A stretch of DNA of 62,904 nt from an uncultured Collinsella sp. (lineage in GTDB: Bacteria; Actinomycetota; Coriobacteriia; Coriobacteriales; Coriobacteriaceae): assembly GCA_902470365.1 (NCBI GenBank), contig CABRFZ010000012.1:1-62904 (forward strand), in the 5' to 3' direction. How positions within the stretch are numbered: the first letter of the stretch is position 1; each line of letters begins with the position of its first letter. Position numbers and translations under genes: made by a program. The notes under the pieces are model-generated. The model did not search any database, had not been told where the DNA came from, and was given only the letters and a program-made list of their open reading frames with translations. Shown in pieces: positions 7,349 through 16,433 of the stretch.

Positions 7349-9514
7349 CTATGCACGGGCGCATTCCGCAACGTGCGAATCGAGCCATTCGATATCCTCG
7401 GCAAGATGTGCCACGCCCAGATGGTGTTCACCCGGACACACCTCGTGCCGCAGGCCATCTCTGCGACCCAGCAACTTGTAGGCATCGCGCACGATCTCGA
7501 GCTGCTCGTCAACATTTTTCAGCCCGCGCGAACCGTTCAGATGATCCTCTTCGCAGCTTTGCACCAGCAGCGGGCGCGGCGCGATGAGCGAGGCAATATC
7601 GCCCATGTCGAGTAAGCGCCAAAGTCCGGGCGTGTAGTTGCAGCTGCAATTGCCATTGAGATGCAGCAGCGAATCATCGACACCGTACAGATAGCCCGAG
7701 ACAAACGCCTTGCGCACACGCGGGTCGAGTGCGGCCAGGTACAACGTCATGTAGCCGCCACCCGAAAAACCAAAGCAACCCAGGTCATCCATGGCAATGT
7801 CACCGCGCGCATCCAAGTAATCGATCAAGCGCATGTTATCCCAGACGTTGAGGCCCGCAACCGTAAGACCCAGCGGCTCGGCCATACGTGCTTGATTCAG
7901 GCACGTTCCGCGCAGGTAGCTGTTCTCGTCATCGCCCTGACCCTTCCAGTCACGACGGTATCCCCAACCGCGTGCGTCGGGGCAGACGGCCACGTAGCCC
8001 ATGCGCGCTAAACGCAGACCGTAGTCGTAATTGAACTTACGCACGGCATCATCGACAGCCGGCACGCCCGCAACACCGGCTACGCTTGCAGCACCCGCTC
8101 CCTGATGGCCATGCGGGCAGATATAACAGCGTTTGAGTCCCCGCTCATCAAGCTTAGGATGAGACGGTTCCAACAGGTAGAACGGCATCCAAACATCGCG
8201 CTCGACCTGCAACATCGCATGGGTGCGCACGATGCCGCCGGCAACCCGCACGCGGCTGAGCTCACGAATCTCAATCGGGACGCGGTCCATAAGCGAAAGG
8301 CCCAAAACATCGTACAGACGAGTCCTGGTCGCAATCTTCCATGCCTCAAAATCCGCAGGAGTCTTGCCCGTAAAAGCAGCCGAACGCCCCTCGCGCTTCA
8401 GCCGGGCACGCAGCGCAGGTTCGTCTTCGCAGTACGTCTCGATGTGCACGGTGCGGCCGTTGGCAGACAGTTCAGCCGTCTCAACCGCATCACCGTCGCC
8501 GCCCTCGGGATCCCAGCCATCCCCACCGGCAAGCACCTGCTCGCGAGCGTACCCGGCGGCAGCCATCACATCGAGTTCATTCGCCCACGGCACCCAGCCG
8601 GTAGTATCACCCGCCGGCCCATGCAGAATCGCGCCAGCATACTGCACGCAGTTGTGTGCCGCCGGCTTATTCCAATCCCACCAGCCTTCGCGCTTGATAT
8701 GTCGCCCCAGCCAGCAATCGATCAGCACAGTTTGCGCCCATTCGCGCCAAGGACGACCCAGGTAGACCGAATCCGGCGCCACGCCATCCCGAGCTGTAAA
8801 CGAACAGCCGTGGAACACAAAGCCGTGCGACTCGCCTTCGGGCGTCGACGCCGCCGTCACGTAGCCGTTCACGTCCATATCGCGGTTGAGCGAGCGAATC
8901 TCGCACCCCTCAAAGTAGGCACGCGCGCCGCCAAAGATAAAGTCGACATCGCCCTCGATCCGGCAACGTCGAAAATACTGGCGCCCCACCCGGCGCGGCG
9001 CATACTGTTTGGGTCCTATAAACCCGCCCGGTTTGGCCTCATGCGGCGGCAGCGGACCCAAAAACAGCGTGTCTTGGTGTCCCTTAATGCAGCAGGCATC
9101 GACAACCAGACGGTCGCCATCAGCATACAGGGCAATCGCTTGACCGACCTCGCGCCCATCGCCCGCATCGTTTTCGATCGTGAGGTTCTCGAGCCGTACG
9201 TCGTCGGCATCGACCAAAACGGTATAGGTCCTAAACGTGCCGAGCGTGCCGTCGACGCCCGAGCCGTCCTCCGAAGGCATCTTGGCACCCAGGCTGCCCA
9301 CGATACGCACGCTGTCGGCCGTCTCTCCCTCAATCGTCACATGCGAGCGATGAATCTCGACCCGTTCGCGGTACTCACCCGGCTCGATATGGATTGTCAC
9401 CGGCCGTCCGTCATTCGGACAGGATTCGTCAATTGCCTCCAAGGCCTTAGAGATACTGTGATATGCCCCCGCACGCTCGGGCGAAACCTCAAAAAATCGT
9501 CTCTCACTCATCAT
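7349..9514 (-). CDS. Bifunctional pectinesterase (CE8) fused to an alpha/beta-hydrolase esterase
   Basis: 721 residues in two catalytic modules. Residues about 10-330 are a pectin methylesterase right-handed beta-helix with GHQDTLF (Asp148), GDVDFIFGGA (Asp191) and YLGRPW (Arg254), the three hallmark segments of CE8. Residues about 385-720 are an alpha/beta-hydrolase of the acetyl-xylan-esterase/dienelactone-hydrolase type, with nucleophile Ser584 in GFSGGG, an acid in SCEEDHLNG and His697/698 in GEHHLG. The protein would strip methyl esters with the first module and acetyl or methyl esters with the second. No signal peptide or anchor is visible, so both act in the cytoplasm. A RBS-like AAAGGA precedes the ATG. 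It is terminator-separated from the GH28 gene upstream. A fusion of this order is unusual among characterised pectinesterases. Confidence 0.88.
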   Translation of the reverse strand: MMSERRFFEVSPERAGAYHSISKALEAIDESCPNDGRPVTIHIEPGEYRERVEIHRSHVTIEGETADSVRIVGSLGAKMPSEDGSGVDGTLGTFRTYTVLVDADDVRLENLTIENDAGDGREVGQAIALYADGDRLVVDACCIKGHQDTLFLGPLPPHEAKPGGFIGPKQYAPRRVGRQYFRRCRIEGDVDFIFGGARAYFEGCEIRSLNRDMDVNGYVTAASTPEGESHGFVFHGCSFTARDGVAPDSVYLGRPWREWAQTVLIDCWLGRHIKREGWWDWNKPAAHNCVQYAGAILHGPAGDTTGWVPWANELDVMAAAGYAREQVLAGGDGWDPEGGDGDAVETAELSANGRTVHIETYCEDEPALRARLKREGRSAAFTGKTPADFEAWKIATRTRLYDVLGLSLMDRVPIEIRELSRVRVAGGIVRTHAMLQVERDVWMPFYLLEPSHPKLDERGLKRCYICPHGHQGAGAASVAGVAGVPAVDDAVRKFNYDYGLRLARMGYVAVCPDARGWGYRRDWKGQGDDENSYLRGTCLNQARMAEPLGLTVAGLNVWDNMRLIDYLDARGDIAMDDLGCFGFSGGGYMTLYLAALDPRVRKAFVSGYLYGVDDSLLHLNGNCSCNYTPGLWRLLDMGDIASLIAPRPLLVQSCEEDHLNGSRGLKNVDEQLEIVRDAYKLLGRRDGLRHEVCPGEHHLGVAHLAEDIEWLDSHVAECARA

Positions 9515-9574
9515 CAGTCACCGCGTCCTTTCGTCGTAGACCGTCTACGTTGCAGTTTCGGCATATAAAAAGTT

Positions 9575-9610
9575 CGCGCAATGGGTCGGGAAGGCCCTGC
9601 CCATCGCGCG
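9575..9610 (-). terminator. Terminator of the GH28 gene
   Basis: CGCGCAATGGG pairs with CCCATCGCGCG (one mismatch); on the minus strand the hairpin is followed by AACTTTTTAT. Confidence 0.75.
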
Positions 9611-9648
9611 CCGCGACATACCGAATTTAATTGTTTAGGAGCAAACGC

Positions 9649-11244
9649 CTACGCACGGATAACCTTGTCAACGTTCTGGAGCTGCAGTTCCTCGCCGTCC
9701 TGGCCCTCGATCACCACATTTTGCAGATCGAGTACCTTGACGTTTTGCGCAATGATGCCCTGACACACCATGGGCTCAACGCCGCAGGCCATGGCCGGGA
9801 CAAAGGGCTCGGCATCCGGCGCGAAGGTCACGTGGACATCCTGGAACGTCAGGCGCGTTACTTTACTCTCGGGCAGGCCCGTGATGTAGGCAGCGGCCGC
9901 GTGGCAGTTAGTGGCCTCGATATCGCAAAACGTCGTGGCACCAAAGCCGGGCGTGCGGTCGTCGACAGGCAGCGTCTCGCGAGACTGCACGTAATCGGTC
10001 TTGCCGTCCTTGTCGCAGAAGTAGAAGGAGTTGACCACGAAGGGCGTGAGCACCTCATCCATGCGAATGTGCTCAAAGGTAATGCCCTCGTTGACGGCAT
10101 CCTTGCCGCGCCCGCGGCGGGTCTTGACGCGCAGGCCGCGGTCGGTGCGCTCAAAGAGGCACTTGCTCACGGTGAGGTCCTTGATGCCGCCGGCAGCCTC
10201 GGACCCCAGGACCACGGCGCCGTGACCATCGTGCATGTAGCAGTGAGAGATCAGCATGTCGTGCGTGGCGGGACGAAGCTCGGGCTCAATGCCCAGTTTG
10301 CCGCTCTTGATGGCGATGCAGTCGTCACCCACTGAGAACTGACAACCAAGGATGCGAACAAAACCGCAGCTCTCGGGATCGAAGCCGTCGGTGTTGTGGG
10401 AGTTCTTGGGACCCTCGATGGACAGGCAGAGCGCATCGACGTGCTCGCACAGGATGGGGTGGATGTTCCACGCCGGGCTGTTGCGGACGGTGAAGCCGGC
10501 CAAGCTCACATTCTCACACTCGGATAGGAAGATCATGCGCGGGCGGGCGACCTCGCGGCCCTCCTCGGGGCGAAAGATGTTCTTAAAGTCCTTGTTCCAC
10601 CAGTTGTCCTCGGCAAAATCAGTCTGACCGTCGATCGCGCCGCGACCATAGATGCACACGTCGTGCACGCTCAGACCCGTAAAGGTAGAGCAGTAGGTCG
10701 AGAAGCTCTCGCCCTCCCAGCGGCCCAGGGGCAGCATATCGGTGCCAGCATACCCAGCACCCTCGTCGCCCGTGACCGTACCGGGGATGTAGGCAAGCGC
10801 CGCACGATCGTGGCGAGCCAGCAGCACCGCTCCCTCGGCGAGCTCGATGTTGATATTGCTCTTAAGGAAGAGGGACTTGATACGATAGCTGCCGGCGGGA
10901 ATCAGCACGCGCCCGTCCTTGGGACAGGCCATGATGGCAGCCTGGATGTTGGTGGTGTCATCATGCTCGGCATCGCCCTTGGCGCCACAGTCGCGAACGT
11001 TGATGGTAAAAGGCTCAGCCGGCGTGGTGACACCTACGCTCAGCTCACGCTCGCCACAAACAAAACGAACCAGGTTGCGCTTGCCGGGGGTCAGGCCGTC
11101 GACATAGGTCTCGACCGTATTCGTGGTACCGGCGGGCTCGTCGTTGACAAAGATCTCCCACGTATCGGCACAGGTAAAGTAGCCGCCGTCGTCAAGCTCG
11201 ATCACGGCCGCGCGGGCGTTGCGCCAGATAACGTTCGTCTCCAT
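9649..11244 (-). CDS. GH28 polygalacturonase with N-terminal beta-sandwich domain
   Basis: 531 residues. Residues about 1-78 look like a fibronectin-III-type domain, a common N-terminal part of bacterial exo-acting GH28 enzymes. From VRDCGAKGD (residue 83) the parallel beta-helix begins. The GH28 catalytic set is complete: NTDG (Asp286), GDDC (Asp307 and Asp308), HGHG-type DGHGAVVLGSE (His341) and RVKT (Arg372, Lys374) for carboxylate binding. It hydrolyses alpha-1,4-galacturonan, probably trimming short oligogalacturonides to galacturonate. The ATG at 11244 follows AGGGAG; the in-frame TTG at 11259 is less likely. No signal peptide is present, which fits cytoplasmic action after import. It is flanked by terminators and so may be a single-gene unit downstream of the transporter. 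Confidence 0.9.
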   Translation of the reverse strand: METNVIWRNARAAVIELDDGGYFTCADTWEIFVNDEPAGTTNTVETYVDGLTPGKRNLVRFVCGERELSVGVTTPAEPFTINVRDCGAKGDAEHDDTTNIQAAIMACPKDGRVLIPAGSYRIKSLFLKSNINIELAEGAVLLARHDRAALAYIPGTVTGDEGAGYAGTDMLPLGRWEGESFSTYCSTFTGLSVHDVCIYGRGAIDGQTDFAEDNWWNKDFKNIFRPEEGREVARPRMIFLSECENVSLAGFTVRNSPAWNIHPILCEHVDALCLSIEGPKNSHNTDGFDPESCGFVRILGCQFSVGDDCIAIKSGKLGIEPELRPATHDMLISHCYMHDGHGAVVLGSEAAGGIKDLTVSKCLFERTDRGLRVKTRRGRGKDAVNEGITFEHIRMDEVLTPFVVNSFYFCDKDGKTDYVQSRETLPVDDRTPGFGATTFCDIEATNCHAAAAYITGLPESKVTRLTFQDVHVTFAPDAEPFVPAMACGVEPMVCQGIIAQNVKVLDLQNVVIEGQDGEELQLQNVDKVIRA

Positions 11245-11295
11245 GGATTTCTCCCTCAAAAAGATGCTCTAAAGGCAAATTGTACGCTGTTAAAA

Positions 11296-11335
11296 AGGGC
11301 CGTGCCTGCCGGCGGAATTCCGGTGGCACGGCCCT
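11296..11335 (-). terminator. Terminator of the symporter gene
   Basis: AGGGCCGTGCC pairs perfectly with GGCACGGCCCT; on the minus strand the stem is followed by TTTTTAAC. Confidence 0.9.
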
Positions 11336-11358
11336 GTGATTTGGACGATATGTCGGCC

Positions 11359-12918
11359 TTACTCGGCGGGGGTTACGCTACCGTCCTGGAAGCCAACGTT
11401 GTTGTGGGCAAAGCAGTCCTCGTACTTAAAGCCGGAGAGCTCCTCGCAAAGCGCCTTGACCTCGGGCTTGACGTCGGCCATCTTGCCACCCTCCTTGACG
11501 CGGTGAATCTCGTCGCAAAGGATGTCGCACTGCTCCTTGTCGATCTTGATGCCGCGGGCAAGGACGGCCGCAAGCAGGAAGAAGCCGGCGCAGCCGATGA
11601 TCATGTAGCCGCAGATATACAGAGGCACGGTAGCGGGCTGGGTCACGGCGTCGCTATTGCCGGCGGTCTGAATGAAGCCGGAGGCAGCAAGGACGATAGC
11701 CCACACGTTGACGGCGATAGCCTGGGCGATCTGCTGGCAGAGCTGCTGCGCGGAGCTGTAGATGCCCTCGCGACGACGCAGGGTGATGAGTTCATCGACA
11801 TCGGGGATGTAGTTGAGCAGAACATCGGGCAGGTACTGGAAGCCGACGTAGAAGAACTTCCAGATGGCGAAGATGATGGGGTAGGCGATCATGGCGATGG
11901 CGACCGTGGAGGTGCCGTTGATCTGACCAAAGGCGAAGTAGTTGTAGGCAATGATGCACGCAGCGCAACCGACATTTGCGAGGTACCAAGACTTGTGGAA
12001 GCCCTTCTTGGCCATGAGGGCGACCCAGATGGCGGTGCAGACGATAGCGACGACCTTGCCAGGCATCTCCATCACGGACTCGTAGGACTTAGGAATCTGC
12101 AGGCAGTAGACGATGAAGAAGGACAGGCAGGCAGACCAGCAGGCAGCAGCAAGCTTCGTGGAGACCTGTGCATACAGGACCTTGCGGAAGGACTTGTTGC
12201 GGAAGGTGGAGATAACGTCGATGAAGAACTTCTTGATGCCCTCGCCGACGCTCTCGATCTTCTCCTGAGCGACCTCCTCGGGGGTGTGCTCCCACGTGGA
12301 CAGGTACACGCAGAGCAGCGAGATTGCCATGACCGAAGCGTTGATCGTAGCGATGATGAAGTAGCTAAACGGGTTGGTCTCGCCGAAGGTGCCAAAGCCA
12401 AAGCCGACGAGTGCTGCCATCAGGAAGCCGGCGGCGTTACCAAAGAGATGCTTGTAGCCGGTAAGGTACGTACGCTCCTTAAAGTCGTCGGTCATCTCGA
12501 TGGTAAGCGGCGACAGGTTGGCGGTGCAGAACGTGTACGCGACGTTGTAGATCAGGTACAGCACAAAGTAGTACGGGAAGCCAAACGGCGTAGCCACGAA
12601 GATGAGCGGCTCGGCGATCATCATCGGGATGGCCAGCAAGATCCAGAAACGACGACGACCAAAGATACGGCCAATCTTGGTGGCATAGAAGTTATCGGCC
12701 ACAAAGCCCATCAGCGGGCAAAGAATAGCGTTGACATAGATGGCAAACGAGCTGATCAGTGTAGCCTCGCCTGCGGACAGGCCACACTCCGTGGACAGGA
12801 ACAGCACCATGTAGCTGTGCGTAAAGGTCAGGGCACCGGAATTGAGCATACCGCCCATACCAAAGCCCAAGCGCGTCCAGAATGTGATCTTACGCTTTTT
12901 CCCAATCTTATTAGTCAT
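11359..12918 (-). CDS. GPH-family (MFS_2) sugar/uronide:cation symporter
   Basis: 519 residues with about 12 hydrophobic segments. It matches the glycoside-pentoside-hexuronide symporter group: KITFWTRLGFGMGGMLNSGA at the start, then LMGFVADN and GRRRFWIL in the motif-A region after TM2, and NLSPLTIEMTDDFKERT in the middle. It probably brings galacturonides or oligogalacturonides into the cell for the cytoplasmic esterases and hydrolases encoded next to it. The ATG at 12918 follows AGAGGGAG. The C-terminus carries a roughly 60-residue hydrophilic tail after the last membrane segment, longer than is typical. Three GGTGAACGTT operator-like sites lie in the 350-base region upstream, so it is probably repressed until uronates appear. 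Confidence 0.85.
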   Translation of the reverse strand: MTNKIGKKRKITFWTRLGFGMGGMLNSGALTFTHSYMVLFLSTECGLSAGEATLISSFAIYVNAILCPLMGFVADNFYATKIGRIFGRRRFWILLAIPMMIAEPLIFVATPFGFPYYFVLYLIYNVAYTFCTANLSPLTIEMTDDFKERTYLTGYKHLFGNAAGFLMAALVGFGFGTFGETNPFSYFIIATINASVMAISLLCVYLSTWEHTPEEVAQEKIESVGEGIKKFFIDVISTFRNKSFRKVLYAQVSTKLAAACWSACLSFFIVYCLQIPKSYESVMEMPGKVVAIVCTAIWVALMAKKGFHKSWYLANVGCAACIIAYNYFAFGQINGTSTVAIAMIAYPIIFAIWKFFYVGFQYLPDVLLNYIPDVDELITLRRREGIYSSAQQLCQQIAQAIAVNVWAIVLAASGFIQTAGNSDAVTQPATVPLYICGYMIIGCAGFFLLAAVLARGIKIDKEQCDILCDEIHRVKEGGKMADVKPEVKALCEELSGFKYEDCFAHNNVGFQDGSVTPAE

Positions 12919-12996
12919 CGAGCTCCCTCTCTTTTCTCGATTGTCTTGTAACAAGACATTTGAGTCCACACTGACATCTGTCTGCCCAGCATTCAG

Positions 12997-13171
12997 GGTG
13001 AACGTTTAGTTAGATTATGCACGATTGCTTATGATAGGTGAACGTTCACTTGAATAATATCCTTGAACGGTCGATTTTTACCGCTGAACGGACACAATTG
13101 AGGCTCTAAGACCTATTGTCTGCTGGTAAAGGTGCCATGCTGGACACCCATGAGATAGGTGAACGTTTATC
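12997..13171 (-). promoter_or_regulatory. Symporter promoter region with three LacI-type operator candidates
   Basis: The gene-free stretch 12919-13271 holds GGTGAACGTTTAGT (12997-13010), GGTGAACGTTCACT (13037-13050) and GGTGAACGTTTATC (13158-13171), plus weaker TGAACGG halves near 13064 and 13085. All lie upstream of the symporter gene, with the uxaA terminator beyond them. Spacings of 40 and 121 bases would allow looping between repressor dimers. Confidence 0.7.
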
Positions 13172-13209
13172 GTATTTTCCAATTTTTTCACTTAACCACA
13201 AAACGAAAA

Positions 13210-13235
13210 CCCCGCCGGGAACACTCCCGACGGGG
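13210..13235 (-). terminator. Terminator of the uxaBA genes
   Basis: CCCCGCCGGG pairs with CCCGACGGGG around AACACT; on the minus strand it is followed by TTTTCGTTTT. Confidence 0.85.
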
Positions 13236-13271
13236 CCGACGACATAGCGCTACGCTTGGGTGCATTTGCCA

Positions 13272-14756
13272 CTACAGGCAGACGCCGTCCTTCCAGATGC
13301 TGATCTCGTGACAGCCACGGCGCTCGGCACTCGTGAGTTTACCGCTCGCCGTCTCCAGCACCAGCTGGTATAGATCGTGAGCAGCCTCGTCGAGCGTGCG
13401 CTCACCCGTGGCAATCACGCCGGCGTTAAAGTCCATCCAGTTGGCCTTGTGGTCGCACAGACGCTGATTGGTGAACACCTTGAGCGTAGGCGCCGGCGCG
13501 CCAAACGGTGTGCCGCGGCCGGTCGAGAACAGAATCACGTGGCAGCCGGCAGCCGTCAACGCCGTGGTGGATACCATGTCGTTGCCCGGACCGCACAGCA
13601 TGTTCAGGCCGTGTTTATTTGCCTGGCCGGCATACGGCAGCACGTCGACGATGGGGGCAGACCCGCCTTTTTGCACGCAGCCGCAGCTCTTGTCCTCGAG
13701 CGTGGTAATACCGCCGTCCTTGTTGCCGGGGCTCGGGTTCTCGTAGACGACCTCGCCGTGGCTAATAAAGTAGTCCTTAAAGCCATTGAGCATGTCGGAA
13801 GCGGCGTTAAAGACCTGCTCGTTCTCACAGCGATCGAGCAGGATACTCTCGGCGCCAAACATCTCGGGCACCTCGGTAAGCACCGACGTGCCGCCGCGGG
13901 CGACGACCATATCGCTCACGCGACCGATCGTGGGGTTGGCGGTAATGCCCGAAAGACCGTCGGAGCCGCCGCACTTAAGACCAATAACCAGCTCGGAGGC
14001 CAAAATGGGCTCTCGCTTGGCTTGCTTGGCCAGGTCAGCCAGCTCGGCCAGAATCTTGTGGCCCTCGATTTGCTCGTCGGCTACATCCTGGCAGGTGAGA
14101 AAGCGAACGCGCTCGTGATCGAAGTCACCGAGCTCGTCGAGCACCTGCTGGTGCGTGCAGTTCTCGCAACCGAGCGACAGGAATAGCACGCCGGCCGCAT
14201 TAGGATGACGCGAGAGCGCCACCAGCAGACGACGCGTCTGGGCATGGTCGGCGCCGGTCTGCGAGCAGCCAAAGGGATGCGGGAAGTAGTAAACACCCTC
14301 CAGCGAGCCATCGACCAGATCCTGGGCCTGCTCACACATGGCACGGGCGACTTCGTTGACACAGCCGACCGTGGGGATGATCCACAGCTCATTACGCGTC
14401 GCGGCACGACCGTCGGCGCGGCGGAACCCCATAAAGGTCTCGGGCTCAACCGGATCCACGACCGGATGTGTGGGGTTGTAGGTGTACTCGACCTCGCCCG
14501 AAAGGTTGGTCTTGACATTATGTGTATGAAGCCACTGACCGGGCTGGACATCGCCCGTCACATGGCCGATAGGAAGGCCGTACTTGATGACGTCCTCCCC
14601 CGCGGCAATCGAGCGCACGGCCATCTTATGACCCTGCGGAATATCCTCCGCGGCCACGACCTCGCCCACCCCGGGAACCGCGACGGCGGTGCCCTTGGCA
14701 AGCGGCGACAGCGCGACGATCACGTTGTCGGCCGGATTGATCTGGATAGTGTTCAT
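13272..14756 (-). CDS. uxaA: Altronate dehydratase
   Basis: 494 residues, the usual UxaA length. It dehydrates D-altronate to 2-keto-3-deoxygluconate, the last step of the galacturonate isomerase pathway before KDG kinase. The N-terminal SAF-like domain has DNVIVALSPLAKG and the His-rich GQWLHTHNVKT. The catalytic domain carries GYxxADGR-type GFRRADGRAATRN and the conserved Cys/His segments HPFGCSQTG, SLGCENC, GLKCGGSDG and KSCGCVQKGG, typical of iron-dependent altronate and galactarate dehydratases. Galactarate dehydratase is the main alternative, but the adjacent uxaB and uxaC favour UxaA. ATG 14756 follows AGGA. It lies 75 bases downstream of uxaB, probably in the same transcript. Confidence 0.92.
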   Translation of the reverse strand: MNTIQINPADNVIVALSPLAKGTAVAVPGVGEVVAAEDIPQGHKMAVRSIAAGEDVIKYGLPIGHVTGDVQPGQWLHTHNVKTNLSGEVEYTYNPTHPVVDPVEPETFMGFRRADGRAATRNELWIIPTVGCVNEVARAMCEQAQDLVDGSLEGVYYFPHPFGCSQTGADHAQTRRLLVALSRHPNAAGVLFLSLGCENCTHQQVLDELGDFDHERVRFLTCQDVADEQIEGHKILAELADLAKQAKREPILASELVIGLKCGGSDGLSGITANPTIGRVSDMVVARGGTSVLTEVPEMFGAESILLDRCENEQVFNAASDMLNGFKDYFISHGEVVYENPSPGNKDGGITTLEDKSCGCVQKGGSAPIVDVLPYAGQANKHGLNMLCGPGNDMVSTTALTAAGCHVILFSTGRGTPFGAPAPTLKVFTNQRLCDHKANWMDFNAGVIATGERTLDEAAHDLYQLVLETASGKLTSAERRGCHEISIWKDGVCL

Positions 14757-14831
14757 TACAAAGAGTCCTAACCCTACAGGTTGAGCAGAAGTCGAAGCGC
14801 GGGCATGCCATTCCACACCCGCGCCGGAAAT

Positions 14832-16346
14832 TTACGCCTGAGCGTTGGCGAAGGCCTGCTTGGCGCCCTCGGCACGCACGACAGCGAGCGCGCTGACGAC
14901 AAACTCCTCAAGACCTGCGATCTGCGTAAGGTCCTCGCCCCACATCTGCTCGTTGGTGAGCACGTCGTGCACCAGCTGGGCATCGTCGGCGCCGGCATGG
15001 GCGGCGTAGAAGTCGAGCACGAAGGCGTCGTCCTGAGCGGTGTACTCGGTGCCGTCGGAGCGACGCAGGTGCAGGCCGTCGCCCTCGCGGGACACGAGCT
15101 CCTGCGTGTAGAAGGAGATGAGCGTAGCGAGGCTCGTCGCCAGGCACTTGGGCAGGTTGCCGGTCTCGGCAACGTAGTCCTTGAGTGTGGGCAGGTCGCG
15201 AGCGCGCCACTTAGCCGTGGAGTTGAGGCAGATGGAGAGCAGCGCATGATCAATAAACGGGTTGTCGAAGCGGTTTTCGACGGCGGCGGCAAAGGCCTTG
15301 CAGTCCTCGACATCCAAGTCGGCGGCAAGCGTCGGAATGACCTCGTCGTAGAGCATGGTGTTCATGAAGCCGCGAATGGTCTCGTCATGCATGCAGTCGC
15401 GCACGATATCAAAGCCGGCAACCCAGGAACCCGGAACGAAGGCGGTGTGGGCACCGTTGAGGATGCGGACCTTGCGCTTTTTGTACGGGGTGACGTCGGG
15501 AGTCACAAAGACACCCGGAAGACCAGCCTTCACAAAGGGAAGCTTCTCGGCAAGCGACTCGTCACCCTGGATGCCCCACATCTGAAAGGGCTCGCGCACG
15601 GCCAGGAAGGGATCCTCGTAGCCCAGACGCTCAGCCACCGCGGCGGCCTCGGATGCGTCGCGGATACGGCCCGGTACGATGGTGTCGACGAGCGTGGTGC
15701 AGACGGTGCAGTCGTTGGCCATCCACTGCGCAAACTCGTCCTCCCAGCCCCAGTCGCTCACATACTGGTTCATGATGCGCAGCAACTCCTCGCCGTTGTG
15801 ATCGATGAGCTCGCAGGCGAGGACGATGACGCCCGGCTTACCGGCAGCCCAGCGGGTGTGGAGCACCTGGGCAAGCTTGGCGGGGAAGCTCGCAGGTGGC
15901 ATGTCGTCGGCCTTGCAGGACGGGTCATAGGCGATACCGGCCTCGGTGGTGTTGGAGACGATGATCTCTAGGTCGTCGGAGACAGCGACCTCCATCATGG
16001 CGCGGTAGTCGTCCTCGCGGTACGGGTTGATGCAGCGGCTGCAAGCGCTAATCACGCGGGACTCGTCGACCGTGTTGCCGTCCTCCTTGCCGCGCACCAG
16101 CACGGTATACAGGTCGTCCTGGGCATTGATACCGTCGGCAAAGCCAAAGGCGCCGCTGATGGGCTGGACCATGACGATCTTGCCATTCCAGCCGGTCGCC
16201 TCGTTACCCATGTCAAAGAAGCGGTCAACGAAAGCGCGTAGGAAGTTGCCCTCGCCAAACTGCAGGACCTTCTCCGGCGCGTCCTTGGGAAGAAGATAGC
16301 CCTCGTAGCCGATCTTCTCGAGCGTATCGTAGCTGATGTTCTCCAT
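14832..16346 (-). CDS. uxaB: Tagaturonate reductase (altronate oxidoreductase)
   Basis: 504 residues of the long-chain mannitol-dehydrogenase family. VLQFGEGNFLRAFVDRFFD near residue 28 is the NAD-binding segment, and SNTTEAGIAYD, VLACELIDHNGE and KVRILNGAHTAF are conserved family motifs, with the catalytic Lys in the last region. It reduces D-tagaturonate to D-altronate with NADH. Fructuronate reductase (UxuB) and mannitol dehydrogenase belong to the same family, but position between uxaC and uxaA supports UxaB. The start has a strong AAGGAG site. A hairpin lies between it and uxaC, so the three genes may be only partly co-transcribed. Confidence 0.92.
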   Translation of the reverse strand: MENISYDTLEKIGYEGYLLPKDAPEKVLQFGEGNFLRAFVDRFFDMGNEATGWNGKIVMVQPISGAFGFADGINAQDDLYTVLVRGKEDGNTVDESRVISACSRCINPYREDDYRAMMEVAVSDDLEIIVSNTTEAGIAYDPSCKADDMPPASFPAKLAQVLHTRWAAGKPGVIVLACELIDHNGEELLRIMNQYVSDWGWEDEFAQWMANDCTVCTTLVDTIVPGRIRDASEAAAVAERLGYEDPFLAVREPFQMWGIQGDESLAEKLPFVKAGLPGVFVTPDVTPYKKRKVRILNGAHTAFVPGSWVAGFDIVRDCMHDETIRGFMNTMLYDEVIPTLAADLDVEDCKAFAAAVENRFDNPFIDHALLSICLNSTAKWRARDLPTLKDYVAETGNLPKCLATSLATLISFYTQELVSREGDGLHLRRSDGTEYTAQDDAFVLDFYAAHAGADDAQLVHDVLTNEQMWGEDLTQIAGLEEFVVSALAVVRAEGAKQAFANAQA

Positions 16347-16386
16347 CTATGTGTCTCCTTAGATAGCCGTTAGCGTGTAAGCAAAA

Positions 16387-16418
16387 CGGGGGCGCCGCGT
16401 GTGGCGACGGCGCTCCCG
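16387..16418 (-). terminator. Hairpin between uxaC and uxaB
   Basis: CGGGGGCGCCG pairs with CGGCGCTCCCG (one mismatch); on the minus strand it is followed by TTTTGC. It may partly terminate after uxaC and so set a ratio between uxaC and uxaBA. Confidence 0.6.
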
Positions 16419-16433
16419 GAACCAGGTTTGGAT

